Source: Rhizobium ecuadorense
Lineage (GTDB): Bacteria > Pseudomonadota > Alphaproteobacteria > Rhizobiales > Rhizobiaceae
Length of the DNA: 64,000 nt
Reading direction: 5' to 3'
Assembly: GCF_001187535.1 (NCBI RefSeq)
Contig: NZ_LFIO01001790.1
Coordinates: 124,001 to 188,000 of the forward strand
The translations under genes and the position numbers were made by a program. The notes below the pieces were generated by a model that worked only from the letters and a program-made list of their open reading frames with translations, was not told the origin of the DNA and searched no databases. This document shows, in pieces, positions 35,226-45,052 of this stretch (position 1 is the stretch's first letter; every line of letters starts with the position of its first letter).

Positions 35226-37409
35226 TCACCCCGAAATCTTCGAGAAATCCGCCACCGTTCCCGTCGCCTGACGGATCAGCCGCAGCAAAGCGAGGCGGTT
35301 GGCGCGGATGGCGGCGTCCTCGTCGTTGACGAGCACGTCTTCGAAGAAGCGGTCGACCGGGCCGCGCAGCTTGGAAAGGGCTGCCATCGCCGAGCGGAAA
35401 TCTTCCCCGGCGACGGCGTCAGCCGCTTCTTTCGATGCACCGGAGATTGCCGCGAACAGCTCCTTCTCCGCATCGAGCTTCAGCAGCGCCGGCGAAACGG
35501 CATCGGCGATCACGGTGCCCTTCTTTTCTTCGGCGGCAAGCAGCTGCGTGGCGCGCTTGGTGCCGGCGAGCAGGTTCTTGCCGTCCTCCGAGGTGATGAA
35601 GGCCGTCAGCGCTTCGACGCGGCGGGCCACCATCAACAGGTCGTCGGCATCTGAAGTCAGCACGGCGTCGATGAGGTCGTGGCGGGCACCCTGGTCGCGC
35701 AGATAGACCTTGAGACGGTCGTGGAAGAAGGAGAGGAGGTCGAAGAAAGTCTCGGCCGGATCGGCTGCGAAGGCAAACACCGCATCGCCGCTCGTCTTGG
35801 CGAGCAGCGACGTCTGGCTCATCAGCTTCAGCAGCGGCAGCCTGACATTGCGCTCCAGCAGGATCCTGACGACGCCAAGGGCGGCACGGCGCAGCGCGAA
35901 GGGATCCTTCGAGCCCGTCGGCTTTTCGCCGATCGCCCAGAAGCCGATAAGCGTGTCCAGTTTGTCGGCGAGCGCGACGGTGATCGCGACCCTGTCGGCG
36001 GGAACACGATCGGACGGGCCTTGCGGTTTGTAATGGTCCTCGATGGCCGCGGCAACCGAGGCATTCTCACCCTGCAGCCCCGCATATTTGCGGCCCATCA
36101 GGCCCTGCAGTTCCGGGAATTCCCCGACCGCTTCGGTGCGCAGATCGGCCTTGGCGAGCACGGCGGCGCGATCGGTGAGCGCCGTATCCGCGCCAGTGAT
36201 CTTTGCCAATTCACCGGCCAGTGCGCGGATGCGGGCGACGCGCGCGCCCTGGGTGCCGAGCTTGGCATGGAAAGTCACGTCGAGCGCATCGAGCTTGGCC
36301 ATACGCTGGTCGAGCGGCTTCTGCAGATCGAGGCCGAACCTTGCCGCCGAAGCGTTGAGCGTCTCCAGATCCGGCAGGTCGCCCTGATCGCGCTTCCAGA
36401 AATGCAGCGCGTCCGAAAGCCGGGCCCGCACCACCTTGCCGTTGCCGTGGACGATTTCCTTGCCGCCGTCATGCGCCTGGATGTTGGAGACGAGGATGAA
36501 CCGGTTCGACAGCGTTTCCTCGCCCTGCTTGCGCGTGACGAAGCACTTCTGGTTGGTCTTGATCGTCAGCCGGATGATCTCGGAGGGGATCGACAGGTAA
36601 TCCTCCTCGAAGGAACCCATCAGCACCTGCGGCCATTCGACGAGGCCGGAGACTTCCTCAAGCAGGCCCTCGTCTTCGACCAGTTCGAGACCGTTGGCAA
36701 AAGCGATGTCGCGGGCGTCATGCAGGATGATGTCCTTGCGCCGCTCGGCATCGAGGATGACCTTCGCCTTCTCCAGGCTCGCGGCATAATCGTCGAAGCG
36801 GCGGACAGTGATCGGCTCGGGCGCGTGGAAACGATGGCCGTAGGTGACGTTTGAGGCGGTGATGCCGTCGATCTCGAAGGGGATGACGACAGTCTCCTCG
36901 TGCTCAGGCCCGAAGGTGCAGATGATCGACTGCAGCGGCCGCACCCAGCGCAGTGCGCCCGGCCTGGAAGAGGCCGTGCCCCAGCGCATCGACTTCGGCC
37001 AGGGAAAGTCGCGGATGATACCGGGCATTACCTCGGCGACGATCTCCTCGGCCGCGCGGCCGGGCTTCGAAATGACCGCGACGTAGAAATCGCCCTTCTT
37101 CGGATCGCTGATCACCTGCGCCTCGGAGACCGACGACAGCCCGGCGCCGCGCAGAAAGCCTTCGATCGCCTTCTCGTTGGCGTCGGTGCGCGGCCCCTTG
37201 CGCTCCTCGCGCACGTCGGCCGAGCGCGCCGTCAGCCCGTGAATGTCGAGCGCCAGCCGCCGCGGCGTCCAGTATTCGCGGGCGCCCTCATAGGAAAGAC
37301 CGGCTTCGACAAGCGCATCGGTGACGAGCTTCTTCAGGTCGCCGGCAGCCTTGCGCTGCATGCGGGCCGGAATCTCTTCGGAGCGGAGTTCGAGAAGAAG
37401 GTTTGGCAT
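35226..37409 (-). CDS. glyS: Glycyl-tRNA synthetase beta subunit
   Basis: 727 residues, slightly longer than the usual 690. It provides tRNA recognition (B3/B4-like, HD-like and C-terminal anticodon-binding parts) for the alpha2beta2 enzyme. Typical segments are LLLELRSEEIPARMQ at the start and FFEDVLVNDEDAAIRANRLALL near the end. ATG at 37409 is chosen because AAGGAAAA precedes it; the frame is open for a further 147 bases. It is separated from glyQ by about 9 kb and on the other strand. Confidence 0.96.
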   Translation of the reverse strand: MPNLLLELRSEEIPARMQRKAAGDLKKLVTDALVEAGLSYEGAREYWTPRRLALDIHGLTARSADVREERKGPRTDANEKAIEGFLRGAGLSSVSEAQVISDPKKGDFYVAVISKPGRAAEEIVAEVMPGIIRDFPWPKSMRWGTASSRPGALRWVRPLQSIICTFGPEHEETVVIPFEIDGITASNVTYGHRFHAPEPITVRRFDDYAASLEKAKVILDAERRKDIILHDARDIAFANGLELVEDEGLLEEVSGLVEWPQVLMGSFEEDYLSIPSEIIRLTIKTNQKCFVTRKQGEETLSNRFILVSNIQAHDGGKEIVHGNGKVVRARLSDALHFWKRDQGDLPDLETLNASAARFGLDLQKPLDQRMAKLDALDVTFHAKLGTQGARVARIRALAGELAKITGADTALTDRAAVLAKADLRTEAVGEFPELQGLMGRKYAGLQGENASVAAAIEDHYKPQGPSDRVPADRVAITVALADKLDTLIGFWAIGEKPTGSKDPFALRRAALGVVRILLERNVRLPLLKLMSQTSLLAKTSGDAVFAFAADPAETFFDLLSFFHDRLKVYLRDQGARHDLIDAVLTSDADDLLMVARRVEALTAFITSEDGKNLLAGTKRATQLLAAEEKKGTVIADAVSPALLKLDAEKELFAAISGASKEAADAVAGEDFRSAMAALSKLRGPVDRFFEDVLVNDEDAAIRANRLALLRLIRQATGTVADFSKISG

Positions 37410-37842
37410 GTCACACTTTTCCTTGCGCCCGCGGGCAGGGCGATCCAAAACGTTGCTTCTGCTATCAAAGAATGCCGCATCTGCACAACCGCAAAAACGG
37501 AAGAGGGCGATAGGGTGGGGCGACCTGGCAGGCGTGTTGCCGCATGGCCCCCTCATCTGCCTGCCGGCATCTTCTCCCCGCTGGGGAGAAGGGGAATCGT
37601 GGCAACGTCCCTTTTCCTAGAAACGTCTGCAGTGGAAAGAGAGGCAAGCGGCTTGTTCCCCTCTTCTCCCCAGCGGGGAGAAGGTGGCCCGTAGGGTCGG
37701 ATGAGGGGGCCACACGGCACAATGCCGATGATCCTCCATCCTTCAACTTCCGCTGTGAAAACCACAGTCGGGCATTGCCTTGCCGCTTTTCGCCGCTATG
37801 GTCCCGCAACTTTCGTCGAAACAGGAAATCCCAGGAAACCCT
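37410..37842. other. Divergent region between glyS and tex with repeat B1
   Basis: Contains the family B inverted pair at 37546-37715. Promoters for both glyS and tex should lie on either side of it; none is strong enough to call. Confidence 0.5.
37546..37715. repeat. Palindromic element family B, copy 1 (inverted pair)
   Basis: Outer arms GGCCCCCTCATCTGCCTGCC (from 37546) and its inverse near 37695-37713, each with a CTTCTCCCCGCTGGGGAGAAG hairpin, flank a core of about 60 bases. The CCCCTCATCCG and TTCTCCCC modules recur widely in Rhizobium intergenic DNA. Confidence 0.75.
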
Positions 37843-40152
37843 ATGGCCGCTGACCTTCGTTTTCTCGCAGCCCGCATCTCGGCCGAAATCAATGCCCGGC
37901 CGGATCAGGCCAAAGCCGCGATCGAGCTGCTCGACGAGGGCGCCACCGTGCCCTTCATCGCGCGCTACCGCAAGGAGGTGACGGGCGGGCTCGATGACAC
38001 GCAGCTGCGCAATCTCGCCGAGCGGCTGGTCTATCTGCGCGAACTCGAAGCCCGGCGCGCGGCGATCGTCGAATCGATCACCGGTCAGGGCAAGATGACC
38101 GACGAACTGATGGGTAAAGTGGCCGGCGCCGAAACCAAGGCCGAACTCGAAGACCTCTATCTGCCCTATAAGCCGAAGCGCCGCACGCGGGCCGAAATTG
38201 CCCGCGAACGCGGCCTCGGCCCGCTTGCCGAGGCGATCCTTGCCGAGCGCAACAGGGAACCGGCGGGGCTCGCCGAAGGCTTCGTCACCGCAGATGTGGC
38301 CGACGTGAAGACGGCGCTCGAAGGCGCGCGTGATATCATCGCTGAAGGCATTGCCGAAAATGCCGACCTGCTCGGCAGGTTGCGCGGCCATATGCGCCAG
38401 GCGTCGCTGCTGAAGGCCAAGGTCGTCGACGGCAAACAGGCGGCGGGCGAAAAATTTTCCGATTATTTCGACCATTCCGAACGCTGGGCGACCGCCCCCG
38501 GCCACCGCGCGCTCGCCATGCTGCGCGGCTGGAACGAGGAGGTGCTGACGCTGACGATCGAGGCCGACGCCGAGACCCTCTCGCCGAACAAGCCGGTCGA
38601 ACGGATGATCGCCGCGGCCTATGAGATCGGGACGAGCCGCCCCGGCGACCGCTGGCTGATGGAGGTCGCGAGCTGGACCTGGCGCGTCAAGCTTTCCATG
38701 TCGCTGTCGCTCGATCTGATGCGCGAACTGCGCGAGAGGGCCGAAGAGGAGGCGATCCATGTCTTCGCCCGCAATCTCAAGGATCTGCTGCTCGCCGCCC
38801 CCGCCGGCTCGCGCGCCACGATGGGCCTCGACCCCGGCATCCGCACCGGCGTCAAGGTCGCCGTTGTCGACGGCACCGGCAAGGTCGTGGCGACATCGAC
38901 CGTCTATCCCTTCCAGCCGCGAAACGACGTGCGCGGCGCCCAGATCGAACTCGCCTCGCTGATCCGCAAGCACAATGTCGAGCTGATCTCGATCGGCAAC
39001 GGCACCGGCAGCCGCGAGACGGAAAAGCTGGTGGCCGACATGCTGACCGAACTGCCGGCGCCGAAGCCGACCAAGGTCATCGTCTCGGAAGCCGGCGCCT
39101 CGGTCTATTCCGCCTCGGCAACCGCAGCGGCCGAGTTTCCCGATCTCGACGTGTCGCTACGCGGCGCCGTCTCCATCGCCCGCCGTCTGCAGGATCCGCT
39201 CGCCGAACTGGTCAAGATCGAGCCGAAGTCGATCGGCGTCGGCCAGTATCAGCACGACGTCGACCAGCAGAAGCTGTCGCGCTCGCTCGATGCCGTGGTC
39301 GAAGACGCGGTCAACGCCGTTGGCGTCGATCTCAACACGGCGTCGGCGCCGCTGCTTTCCCGCGTCTCCGGCCTCGGTCCGTCGATTGCCGATGCCATCG
39401 TCCGCCACCGCGACAGCGAGGGCCGTTTCGAGACCCGGCGGGACCTCATGAAGGTCGCCAGGCTCGGCGGCCGCACCTTCGAGCAATGTGCCGGCTTCCT
39501 GCGCATCCCGAACGGCAAGGAGCCGCTCGACGCCTCCTCGGTTCACCCGGAGGCCTATGGCGTCGCCAAGAAGATCGTCGCCGCCTGCGGCCGCGATCTG
39601 CGCGCATTGATGGGCGACAGCGCCATGCTGAAATCGGTCGATCCGCGGCAGTTCATCGACGAGAAATTCGGTCTGCCGACCGTCAGGGACATCATCTCGG
39701 AACTGGAAAAGCCCGGCCGGGACCCGCGCCCGAGCTTCAAGACCGCGACCTTCGCCGAGGGCGTCAACGAAATTTCCGACCTGAAGCCCGGCATGGTGCT
39801 TGAGGGAACGGTGACCAATGTCGCCGCCTTCGGCGCTTTCGTCGATATCGGCGTGCATCAGGATGGCCTGGTGCATGTGTCCCAGCTCGCCGACCGCTTC
39901 GTCAAGGATCCGCACGAGGTCGTCAAGGCCGGCGATGTCGTCAAGGTGCGAGTCGTCGAGGTCGACGCCAAGCGCAAGCGCATCGCTCTGTCGATGAAAC
40001 GCGACGACGGTTCCGCAGCGCCGCCGCCCCGTGGTGATTCTCGCGCGAACCAGGGCTCGCGGCCGCAGAACGAGCGCCGGCCGGCCGCACCGAAGCCGGA
40101 GAGCCAGGGCGCTTTCGGCGCCGCCCTTGCCGAGGCCATGAAGCGAAAATAA
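37843..40152 (+). CDS. tex: Tex family transcriptional accessory protein
   Basis: 769 residues. The N-terminal Tex region (VPFIARYRKEVTGGLDDTQLRNL), a YqgF/RNase H-like domain (MGLDPGIRTGVKVAVVD), helix-hairpin-helix elements (LNTASAPLLSRVSGLGPSIADAIV) and a C-terminal S1 RNA-binding domain (about 646-715, LKPGMVLEGTVTNVAAFGAFVDIG) are in the family order. A basic, Pro-rich tail follows. It binds nucleic acid and affects transcription. Start at ATG 37843 behind CAGGAAA; the frame extends upstream. Confidence 0.95.
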   Translation: MAADLRFLAARISAEINARPDQAKAAIELLDEGATVPFIARYRKEVTGGLDDTQLRNLAERLVYLRELEARRAAIVESITGQGKMTDELMGKVAGAETKAELEDLYLPYKPKRRTRAEIARERGLGPLAEAILAERNREPAGLAEGFVTADVADVKTALEGARDIIAEGIAENADLLGRLRGHMRQASLLKAKVVDGKQAAGEKFSDYFDHSERWATAPGHRALAMLRGWNEEVLTLTIEADAETLSPNKPVERMIAAAYEIGTSRPGDRWLMEVASWTWRVKLSMSLSLDLMRELRERAEEEAIHVFARNLKDLLLAAPAGSRATMGLDPGIRTGVKVAVVDGTGKVVATSTVYPFQPRNDVRGAQIELASLIRKHNVELISIGNGTGSRETEKLVADMLTELPAPKPTKVIVSEAGASVYSASATAAAEFPDLDVSLRGAVSIARRLQDPLAELVKIEPKSIGVGQYQHDVDQQKLSRSLDAVVEDAVNAVGVDLNTASAPLLSRVSGLGPSIADAIVRHRDSEGRFETRRDLMKVARLGGRTFEQCAGFLRIPNGKEPLDASSVHPEAYGVAKKIVAACGRDLRALMGDSAMLKSVDPRQFIDEKFGLPTVRDIISELEKPGRDPRPSFKTATFAEGVNEISDLKPGMVLEGTVTNVAAFGAFVDIGVHQDGLVHVSQLADRFVKDPHEVVKAGDVVKVRVVEVDAKRKRIALSMKRDDGSAAPPPRGDSRANQGSRPQNERRPAAPKPESQGAFGAALAEAMKRK

Positions 40153-40222
40153 AGGCTTAGCCGCCATATCGGCAAAAATGCAACAGTTTGGCAGCGTAAT
40201 TTCGAGAGTGCTAAATCCGGCG

Positions 40223-40250
40223 CTTGTAAGGCGAAAGAGATCGCCTAAGT
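40223..40250 (+). promoter_or_regulatory. Possible heat-shock (RpoH)-type promoter for cfa
   Basis: CTTGTA (40223-40228), a 15-base spacer and CCTAAGT (40244-40250) resemble the rhizobial RpoH consensus CTTGAA/CCTATAT, 36 bases before the cfa start. Weak match. Confidence 0.28.
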
Positions 40251-40285
40251 TGATGTGACCATCCTGTCACATTTGCGAGGCGTCC

Positions 40286-41545
40286 ATGGCGTCGGCTTTC
40301 CTTTCGATCGTCCAGCAAATCATCCGCAAGGGTTCGTTGGAACTTACCCTTGCCAATGGCGACACCTACATGATCGGCGACGGCACCGGCGACACGGTGG
40401 TCGCCCGGCTTGCCGATCAGGAGGCTGAGGACGCCATCCGCCGCGACCCGACGATGAAGCTCGGCGAGATGTACATGCAGGGCCGGTTCATTCTCGAACA
40501 GGGCAATATTTACGATTTCCTGTCGCTGGTGAAACAGAACACCACCAATGAAATCTTCGATTTCAAGATGGCGGCACTGCTCGTCGGCCGTATTGCCTGG
40601 CAGCAGTTGAAGAGCCGCGTGCCGGTCAATCGCAACAAGCACAATGTCGCCCATCATTACGACCTGTCGGCCAAGCTCTTCGATCTGTTCCTCGACGAGG
40701 ACTGGCAATATTCCTGCGGCTATTTCGAACCGGCCGGCATCGGTCTCGACGAGGCGCAACTCGCCAAGAAACGCCATATCGCCGCCAAGCTTCTGCTCGA
40801 GCCGAACCAGCGCATCCTGGAAATCGGCTCCGGCTGGGGCGGTATGGGCATGTATCTGACCGAGGCGACCGAAGGCGCCGATTTCACCGGCATTACGCTG
40901 AGCGAAGAGCAGCTCAAGGTTTCCCGCAGCCGCGCCGAAAAGCGCGGCCTTGCCGAGCGCGTGCGTTTCGAGTTGCAGGATTACCGCAGCATGACCGGCA
41001 GGAAGTTCGACCGCATCGTCTCGGTCGGCATGTTCGAGCATGTCGGGATCGGCAATTACCCCAATTTCTTCCGCAAGGTAGCCGACCTGCTCGACGACAA
41101 CGGCGTCATGGTGCTGCATTCGATCGCCCGTCCGAAGCCGAGCTTCGGCACCAACGCCTTCATCGAGAAGTATATTTTCCCCGGCGGCTATATCCCCTCC
41201 GTCGGCGAGGTCGTGCCGCCGCTCGAAAAGGCCGGGCTCCTGGTCAGGGACGTCGAAATCCTGCCGATGCATTATGCCTATACGCTGCGCCATTGGCGCG
41301 AGCGTTTCGTGGCGCGCAAGGCCGAAGCGGTGGCCCTTTACGACGAGCAGTTCTTCCGCATGTGGGAATTCTATCTGGCCGGCTCGGAAATGGGCTTCCG
41401 CTGGGATGAGCTCTTCATCCTGCAGGTCCAGATCGCCAAGAACCAGTTCACCGTTCCCGACAATCGCAGTTATATCGCCCGAAACGAAGCCAGGCTCAGG
41501 GAATTCGAGGCAAGGCGCCCGCCGCTCGAAAAGGTGACGTTCTGA
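40286..41545 (+). CDS. cfa: Cyclopropane-fatty-acyl-phospholipid synthase
   Basis: 419 residues. Uses SAM to cyclopropanate unsaturated acyl chains in membrane phospholipids. SAM-binding motif ILEIGSGWGGMGMYL at about 176-190, the HHYDLSAKLFDLFLDEDWQYSCGYF segment near 120-145, and FGTNAFIEKYIFPGG are typical. In rhizobia cyclopropane lipids (lactobacillic acid) rise in stationary phase and acid stress. Confidence 0.95.
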   Translation: MASAFLSIVQQIIRKGSLELTLANGDTYMIGDGTGDTVVARLADQEAEDAIRRDPTMKLGEMYMQGRFILEQGNIYDFLSLVKQNTTNEIFDFKMAALLVGRIAWQQLKSRVPVNRNKHNVAHHYDLSAKLFDLFLDEDWQYSCGYFEPAGIGLDEAQLAKKRHIAAKLLLEPNQRILEIGSGWGGMGMYLTEATEGADFTGITLSEEQLKVSRSRAEKRGLAERVRFELQDYRSMTGRKFDRIVSVGMFEHVGIGNYPNFFRKVADLLDDNGVMVLHSIARPKPSFGTNAFIEKYIFPGGYIPSVGEVVPPLEKAGLLVRDVEILPMHYAYTLRHWRERFVARKAEAVALYDEQFFRMWEFYLAGSEMGFRWDELFILQVQIAKNQFTVPDNRSYIARNEARLREFEARRPPLEKVTF

Positions 41546-41580
41546 GCGGCAGCAGCGAGATGTGATGAAAGGACATGCCG

Positions 41581-42162
41581 ATGAGCAGTGCGTTTCCCGA
41601 GATCTATCTGGTGCGCCACGGTGAAACCGAATGGAGCCTGTCCGGCCGCCATACCGGCCGCAGCGATATTCCGCTGACGGGAAACGGCGAGGTCGCCGCC
41701 CGCAAGCTCGCCGAGCGGCTCGCCGGCCACACCTTCTCCGCCGTCTGGTCGAGCCCTTCGGCGCGTGCCCGCAAAACCTGCGCGCTCGCCGGCTTCGGAT
41801 CGGGTGCGGTGATCCGCGACGATCTCGCCGAATGGGACTATGGCGCTTATGAAGGCATCACCACCAAGGCGATCCTGGCGGAGCGCCCCGGCTGGCAGCT
41901 CTTTCGCGACGGCTGCCCGGATGGCGAATTCGCCGCCGACGTCGGCGCCCGTGCAGACAGCATCATCCACGCGCTTCGCGAGGCGGCTGGCAGCATCCTG
42001 ATCTTCTCAAGCTCGCATTTCCTGCGCGTGCTCGCCGCCCGCTGGCTCGGCCTGCCGCCGCAAGGCGGCGCGCATTTCGTGCTGGATACGGCTTCTATCA
42101 GCGTGCTCGGTTACGAACATGATCTGACGGAGCCGGTCATTCGCCGGTGGAACCAGAGTTAG
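41581..42162 (+). CDS. Histidine phosphatase superfamily protein (phosphoglycerate-mutase-like)
   Basis: 193 residues. The catalytic RHG motif is in YLVRHGETEW (Arg12, His13), with the second His in the SSHFLRVLAARW segment. Substrate is unknown; the family includes small sugar phosphatases and cobalamin phosphatases. The ATG at 41581 is preferred over 41575 because AAAGGA lies seven bases before it. It follows cfa by 35 bases. Confidence 0.85.
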   Translation: MSSAFPEIYLVRHGETEWSLSGRHTGRSDIPLTGNGEVAARKLAERLAGHTFSAVWSSPSARARKTCALAGFGSGAVIRDDLAEWDYGAYEGITTKAILAERPGWQLFRDGCPDGEFAADVGARADSIIHALREAAGSILIFSSSHFLRVLAARWLGLPPQGGAHFVLDTASISVLGYEHDLTEPVIRRWNQS

Positions 42163-42308
42163 GATGCCATCAGCCGGGTGGCCCGCACGGCATGACTTTC
42201 AATAGCGTCCTTTGTCCCCCGTGGTTAACATTGGGGTAACGACCTCACGATAAATGTAGCCATCGCCGCTCTCCGCGGCTTTGTTTTTGCGTTTTCTGGA
42301 GTGCGGAC

Positions 42309-43121
42309 GTGTCTCATCGATCAGTCGTATCGATCTCTTTGGCTATTGCCCTTCTATCCCCAGCTTTGGCGCTCGCGCAGGAAAGCGGCCAGCCCTTCTG
42401 GTCCGGCGACTGGTATCTGAGCGTCGGCGTCGCCGGCTTCTCCGCGCCGAAATTCGAAGGCTCGTCGCATAATGAATTCAAGTTCAGCCCGCTGATCTCG
42501 GTCGGCCGCCAGGGTGCAGGCCCGCGTTTTTCCTCGCGCAACGACAACCCGTCCTTCGCCCTCATCGACAAGGGCGCCTTCCGCGCCGGCCTCGTCGGCA
42601 AATTCGTGCCGTCGCGCGATGCCGGTGACGACAGTGACCTGAAGGGCTTGAGGAAGGTCAAATGGGGGGCGGAAGCCGGCGGCTTCGTCGAGGTTTACCC
42701 CACAGATTTCCTGCGCGCCCGCGCCGAAGTCCGCCAGGGCATTCGTTCCCACGACGGCATCGTCGCCGATCTCGCCGTCGATGCCTTCACCGATATCGCG
42801 CCCAACCTGCAGCTGTCGGGCGGCCCGCGCGCGACATTTGCCACCGCCGGCTATTACGACGCCTATTACGGCGTCAGCGCCAAACATGCCGCGGCAAGCG
42901 GCCTTGATCCTTACAAGCCGTCGTCGGGCATCCAGTCCTACGGCGCCGGAACGGCCATCACCTGGAAGGCGACGGAAAATCTCTCGGCCAGCTCCTTCCT
43001 CGAATATAAGCGGCTGGCCGGTCCCGCCGCCGACAGCAGCCTGGTGCGCGACCGCGGTTCGAAGAACCAGATCGTGATCGGCGTTTCGGCGACCTACAAG
43101 TTCAATTTCTCCCTGCAGTGA
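42309..43121 (+). CDS. MipA/OmpV family outer membrane protein
   Basis: 270 residues beginning at GTG with a signal peptide (VVSISLAIALLSPALALAQ). The mature part alternates hydrophobic and polar residues as in beta-barrels and ends in FNFSLQ; GDWYLSVGVAGFSAPKFEGS near the start is characteristic of MipA/OmpV. In E. coli MipA interacts with the murein synthesis machinery. CTGGAGTG precedes the GTG. Separated from the phosphatase gene by about 145 bases. Confidence 0.87.
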   Translation: MSHRSVVSISLAIALLSPALALAQESGQPFWSGDWYLSVGVAGFSAPKFEGSSHNEFKFSPLISVGRQGAGPRFSSRNDNPSFALIDKGAFRAGLVGKFVPSRDAGDDSDLKGLRKVKWGAEAGGFVEVYPTDFLRARAEVRQGIRSHDGIVADLAVDAFTDIAPNLQLSGGPRATFATAGYYDAYYGVSAKHAAASGLDPYKPSSGIQSYGAGTAITWKATENLSASSFLEYKRLAGPAADSSLVRDRGSKNQIVIGVSATYKFNFSLQ

Positions 43122-43227
43122 TCCAATGCATGTCGCCCGGAAGTGTGCGCGGTTCCGGGATAACGACATGCATAAGACGGAGAGATCGCTTCTTGACCGG
43201 ATCGCCGGCCGGTCGCTAGATGGCGGC

Positions 43228-44187
43228 ATGCAAGATTCCGGCGATTTCAACGACCGCGTCTCCGACGCACCTTCCGACAACTGGGTCTACCGGATCCTGC
43301 CGCCATGGCTCTGGCCCTATGCGCAGCTCGCGCGCTGGGATCGCCCGATCGGCTGGCAGCTGCTGATGTGGCCGTGTTTCTGGTCGGCGACCCTTGCCGC
43401 CAATGCGGCGATCGGCGAGGGGCTCTATTCCGGCAGCCTGCTGGTGTCGCACCTGTTCCTTTATTTCATCGGCGCGGTCGCCATGCGCGGTGCCGGCTGC
43501 ACCTATAACGATCTCGTCGACCACGAGATCGACATGGAAGTGGCGCGCACGCGCTCGCGTCCGCTGCCCTCCGGCCGCGTAACGCGCGCCCATGCGAAGA
43601 TCTTCATCGGCCTGCAGGCGCTGGTCGGGCTTTTCGTGCTCTTGCAGTTCAACTGGTTCACCGTTTTCCTCGGCCTGCTGTCGCTCGGCATCGTCGCGCT
43701 TTATCCCTATGCCAAACGCTTCACTGACTGGCCGCAATTCTACCTGGGGCTTGCCTTTTCCTGGGGCGCGCTGATGGGCTGGGCCGGCATTTTGGGCGGG
43801 CTTTCCTTTGCTTCCGTCCTGCTCTACGCCGCCTCGGTCGCCTGGACGATCGGCTACGACACGATCTACGCCCATCAGGACAAGGAGGACGACGAACTCA
43901 TCGGCGTCCGCTCGACCGCGCGCCTCTTCGGCGACAGGACGAGGGCATGGCTGATCGGCCTTTACGGGCTGACGCTGGTGCTGATGTTTGCCGCTTTCGC
44001 GCTCGCCGGCGCCAATCTCATCGCCTTCCTGGCCTTGCTCGGCGCCGCCGGCATGTTTGCCTGGCAGATCGTTCGGCTCGATATCGATGATGCCGCCCAA
44101 TGCCTGGCGCTCTTCAAGTCGAACAATCGTGTCGGCCTGATCATCTTCTTCGGCCTCTTCATTTCGCTGCTCTTCGCGATTCCCTGA
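43228..44187 (+). CDS. ubiA: 4-hydroxybenzoate polyprenyltransferase
   Basis: About 319 residues with eight to nine membrane helices. The two Asp-rich substrate motifs are present: NDLVDHEIDMEV (about residue 94) and DTIYAHQDKEDD (about 210). It prenylates 4-hydroxybenzoate in ubiquinone synthesis, using the product of the polyprenyl synthase encoded at 20.2-21.2 kb. Start uncertain: 43168 and 43126 are upstream in-frame ATGs; 43228 fits the usual family N-terminus. A hairpin follows 33 bases after the stop. Confidence 0.92.
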   Translation: MQDSGDFNDRVSDAPSDNWVYRILPPWLWPYAQLARWDRPIGWQLLMWPCFWSATLAANAAIGEGLYSGSLLVSHLFLYFIGAVAMRGAGCTYNDLVDHEIDMEVARTRSRPLPSGRVTRAHAKIFIGLQALVGLFVLLQFNWFTVFLGLLSLGIVALYPYAKRFTDWPQFYLGLAFSWGALMGWAGILGGLSFASVLLYAASVAWTIGYDTIYAHQDKEDDELIGVRSTARLFGDRTRAWLIGLYGLTLVLMFAAFALAGANLIAFLALLGAAGMFAWQIVRLDIDDAAQCLALFKSNNRVGLIIFFGLFISLLFAIP

Positions 44188-44220
44188 TTGGGGCCCTGAT
44201 TGCAGCGATGGTAAAACGAC

Positions 44221-44244
44221 AAACCCGGCGCGGGCGCCGGGTTT
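44221..44244. terminator. Bidirectional terminator between ubiA and the DUF6101 gene
   Basis: AAACCCGGCGC (44221-44231), two-base apex, GCGCCGGGTTT (44234-44244). The A-rich and T-rich flanks let it work in both directions, fitting the convergent genes. Confidence 0.7.
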
Positions 44245-44279
44245 CAAATGCGTGCGAAAACGAAGTGTCGCGAAATCGC

Positions 44280-44846
44280 TCAGTTGCGGGCGATGATTTC
44301 CTTGCCCTCGATCCGCATGGCGACGCCGAGTTGGCCGGTGGTGCGGCGCACGAGGAAGCGCGGGCGGCGGTTGGCGAAGTAGGAATGGCGGCGGCGCGGC
44401 TTGAGATCGCTGGTGCGTAAGCCGCCGATATGGTCTTCGAGCGGCCGGGCGACACCGTCGGCCTCGACCATCAGCATCGGAATGCGGAAAGCTTCCGACC
44501 AGCCGCGCCAGTCGGCGGCGATATCGCTGAGATCATGGGCGACGAGCAGCGGAATGCAGAGCTCCGGATCGGCATGATGGAGTTCGAGGGTGACGGTAAC
44601 TTCGCCGTCGCCATGGTCGATGGCGCGGGCGGCGACACCTTGGAAGACGCGCTTCGGTAGCGCAATCGAGAGCGGCAGGCCGCTGGAGGGGAGGACCTTG
44701 CGCAGGACCGCACCGCGTTCGTCTATGGTAATATTCACGTCATCCGAACAATCATGGATGGCGTAGCTGACCTGCTGCGGAAAGCGGGACGGATCGAGGC
44801 GCAGCGTCGTACCAGCCCAGGCGGGCTTCATTACGGGATTGTTCAT
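44280..44846 (-). CDS. DUF6101-type protein
   Basis: 188 residues, mostly beta-strand character with no membrane segment or signal peptide. It contains ADPELCIPLLVAHDLSDIAADWRGWSEAF and an Arg-rich RRRHSYFANRRPRFLVRR stretch toward the C-terminus. Such proteins occur in rhizobia and relatives. No enzymatic motif is visible. It is convergent with ubiA and divergent from the DUF1217 gene. Confidence 0.72.
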   Translation of the reverse strand: MNNPVMKPAWAGTTLRLDPSRFPQQVSYAIHDCSDDVNITIDERGAVLRKVLPSSGLPLSIALPKRVFQGVAARAIDHGDGEVTVTLELHHADPELCIPLLVAHDLSDIAADWRGWSEAFRIPMLMVEADGVARPLEDHIGGLRTSDLKPRRRHSYFANRRPRFLVRRTTGQLGVAMRIEGKEIIARN

Positions 44847-45052
44847 GTCATTCTACCCTTGTCTTACCTGAGAGCCGATTTCCGGTCTTCTCCTTGGGAC
44901 TTTTCGTCCTCTATGGCCGACAATAGGGGCCTGCCGTTCCGTACAGCTTAAAAATTGCGGTTAAGAAAACTTTGCGTCCTCAGATGGTTATCAAAACCGA
45001 ATCCGGCAGGGTTTCCGGAAGGTGAACGCCATGCTGTGCTGAAGTGATGCAT

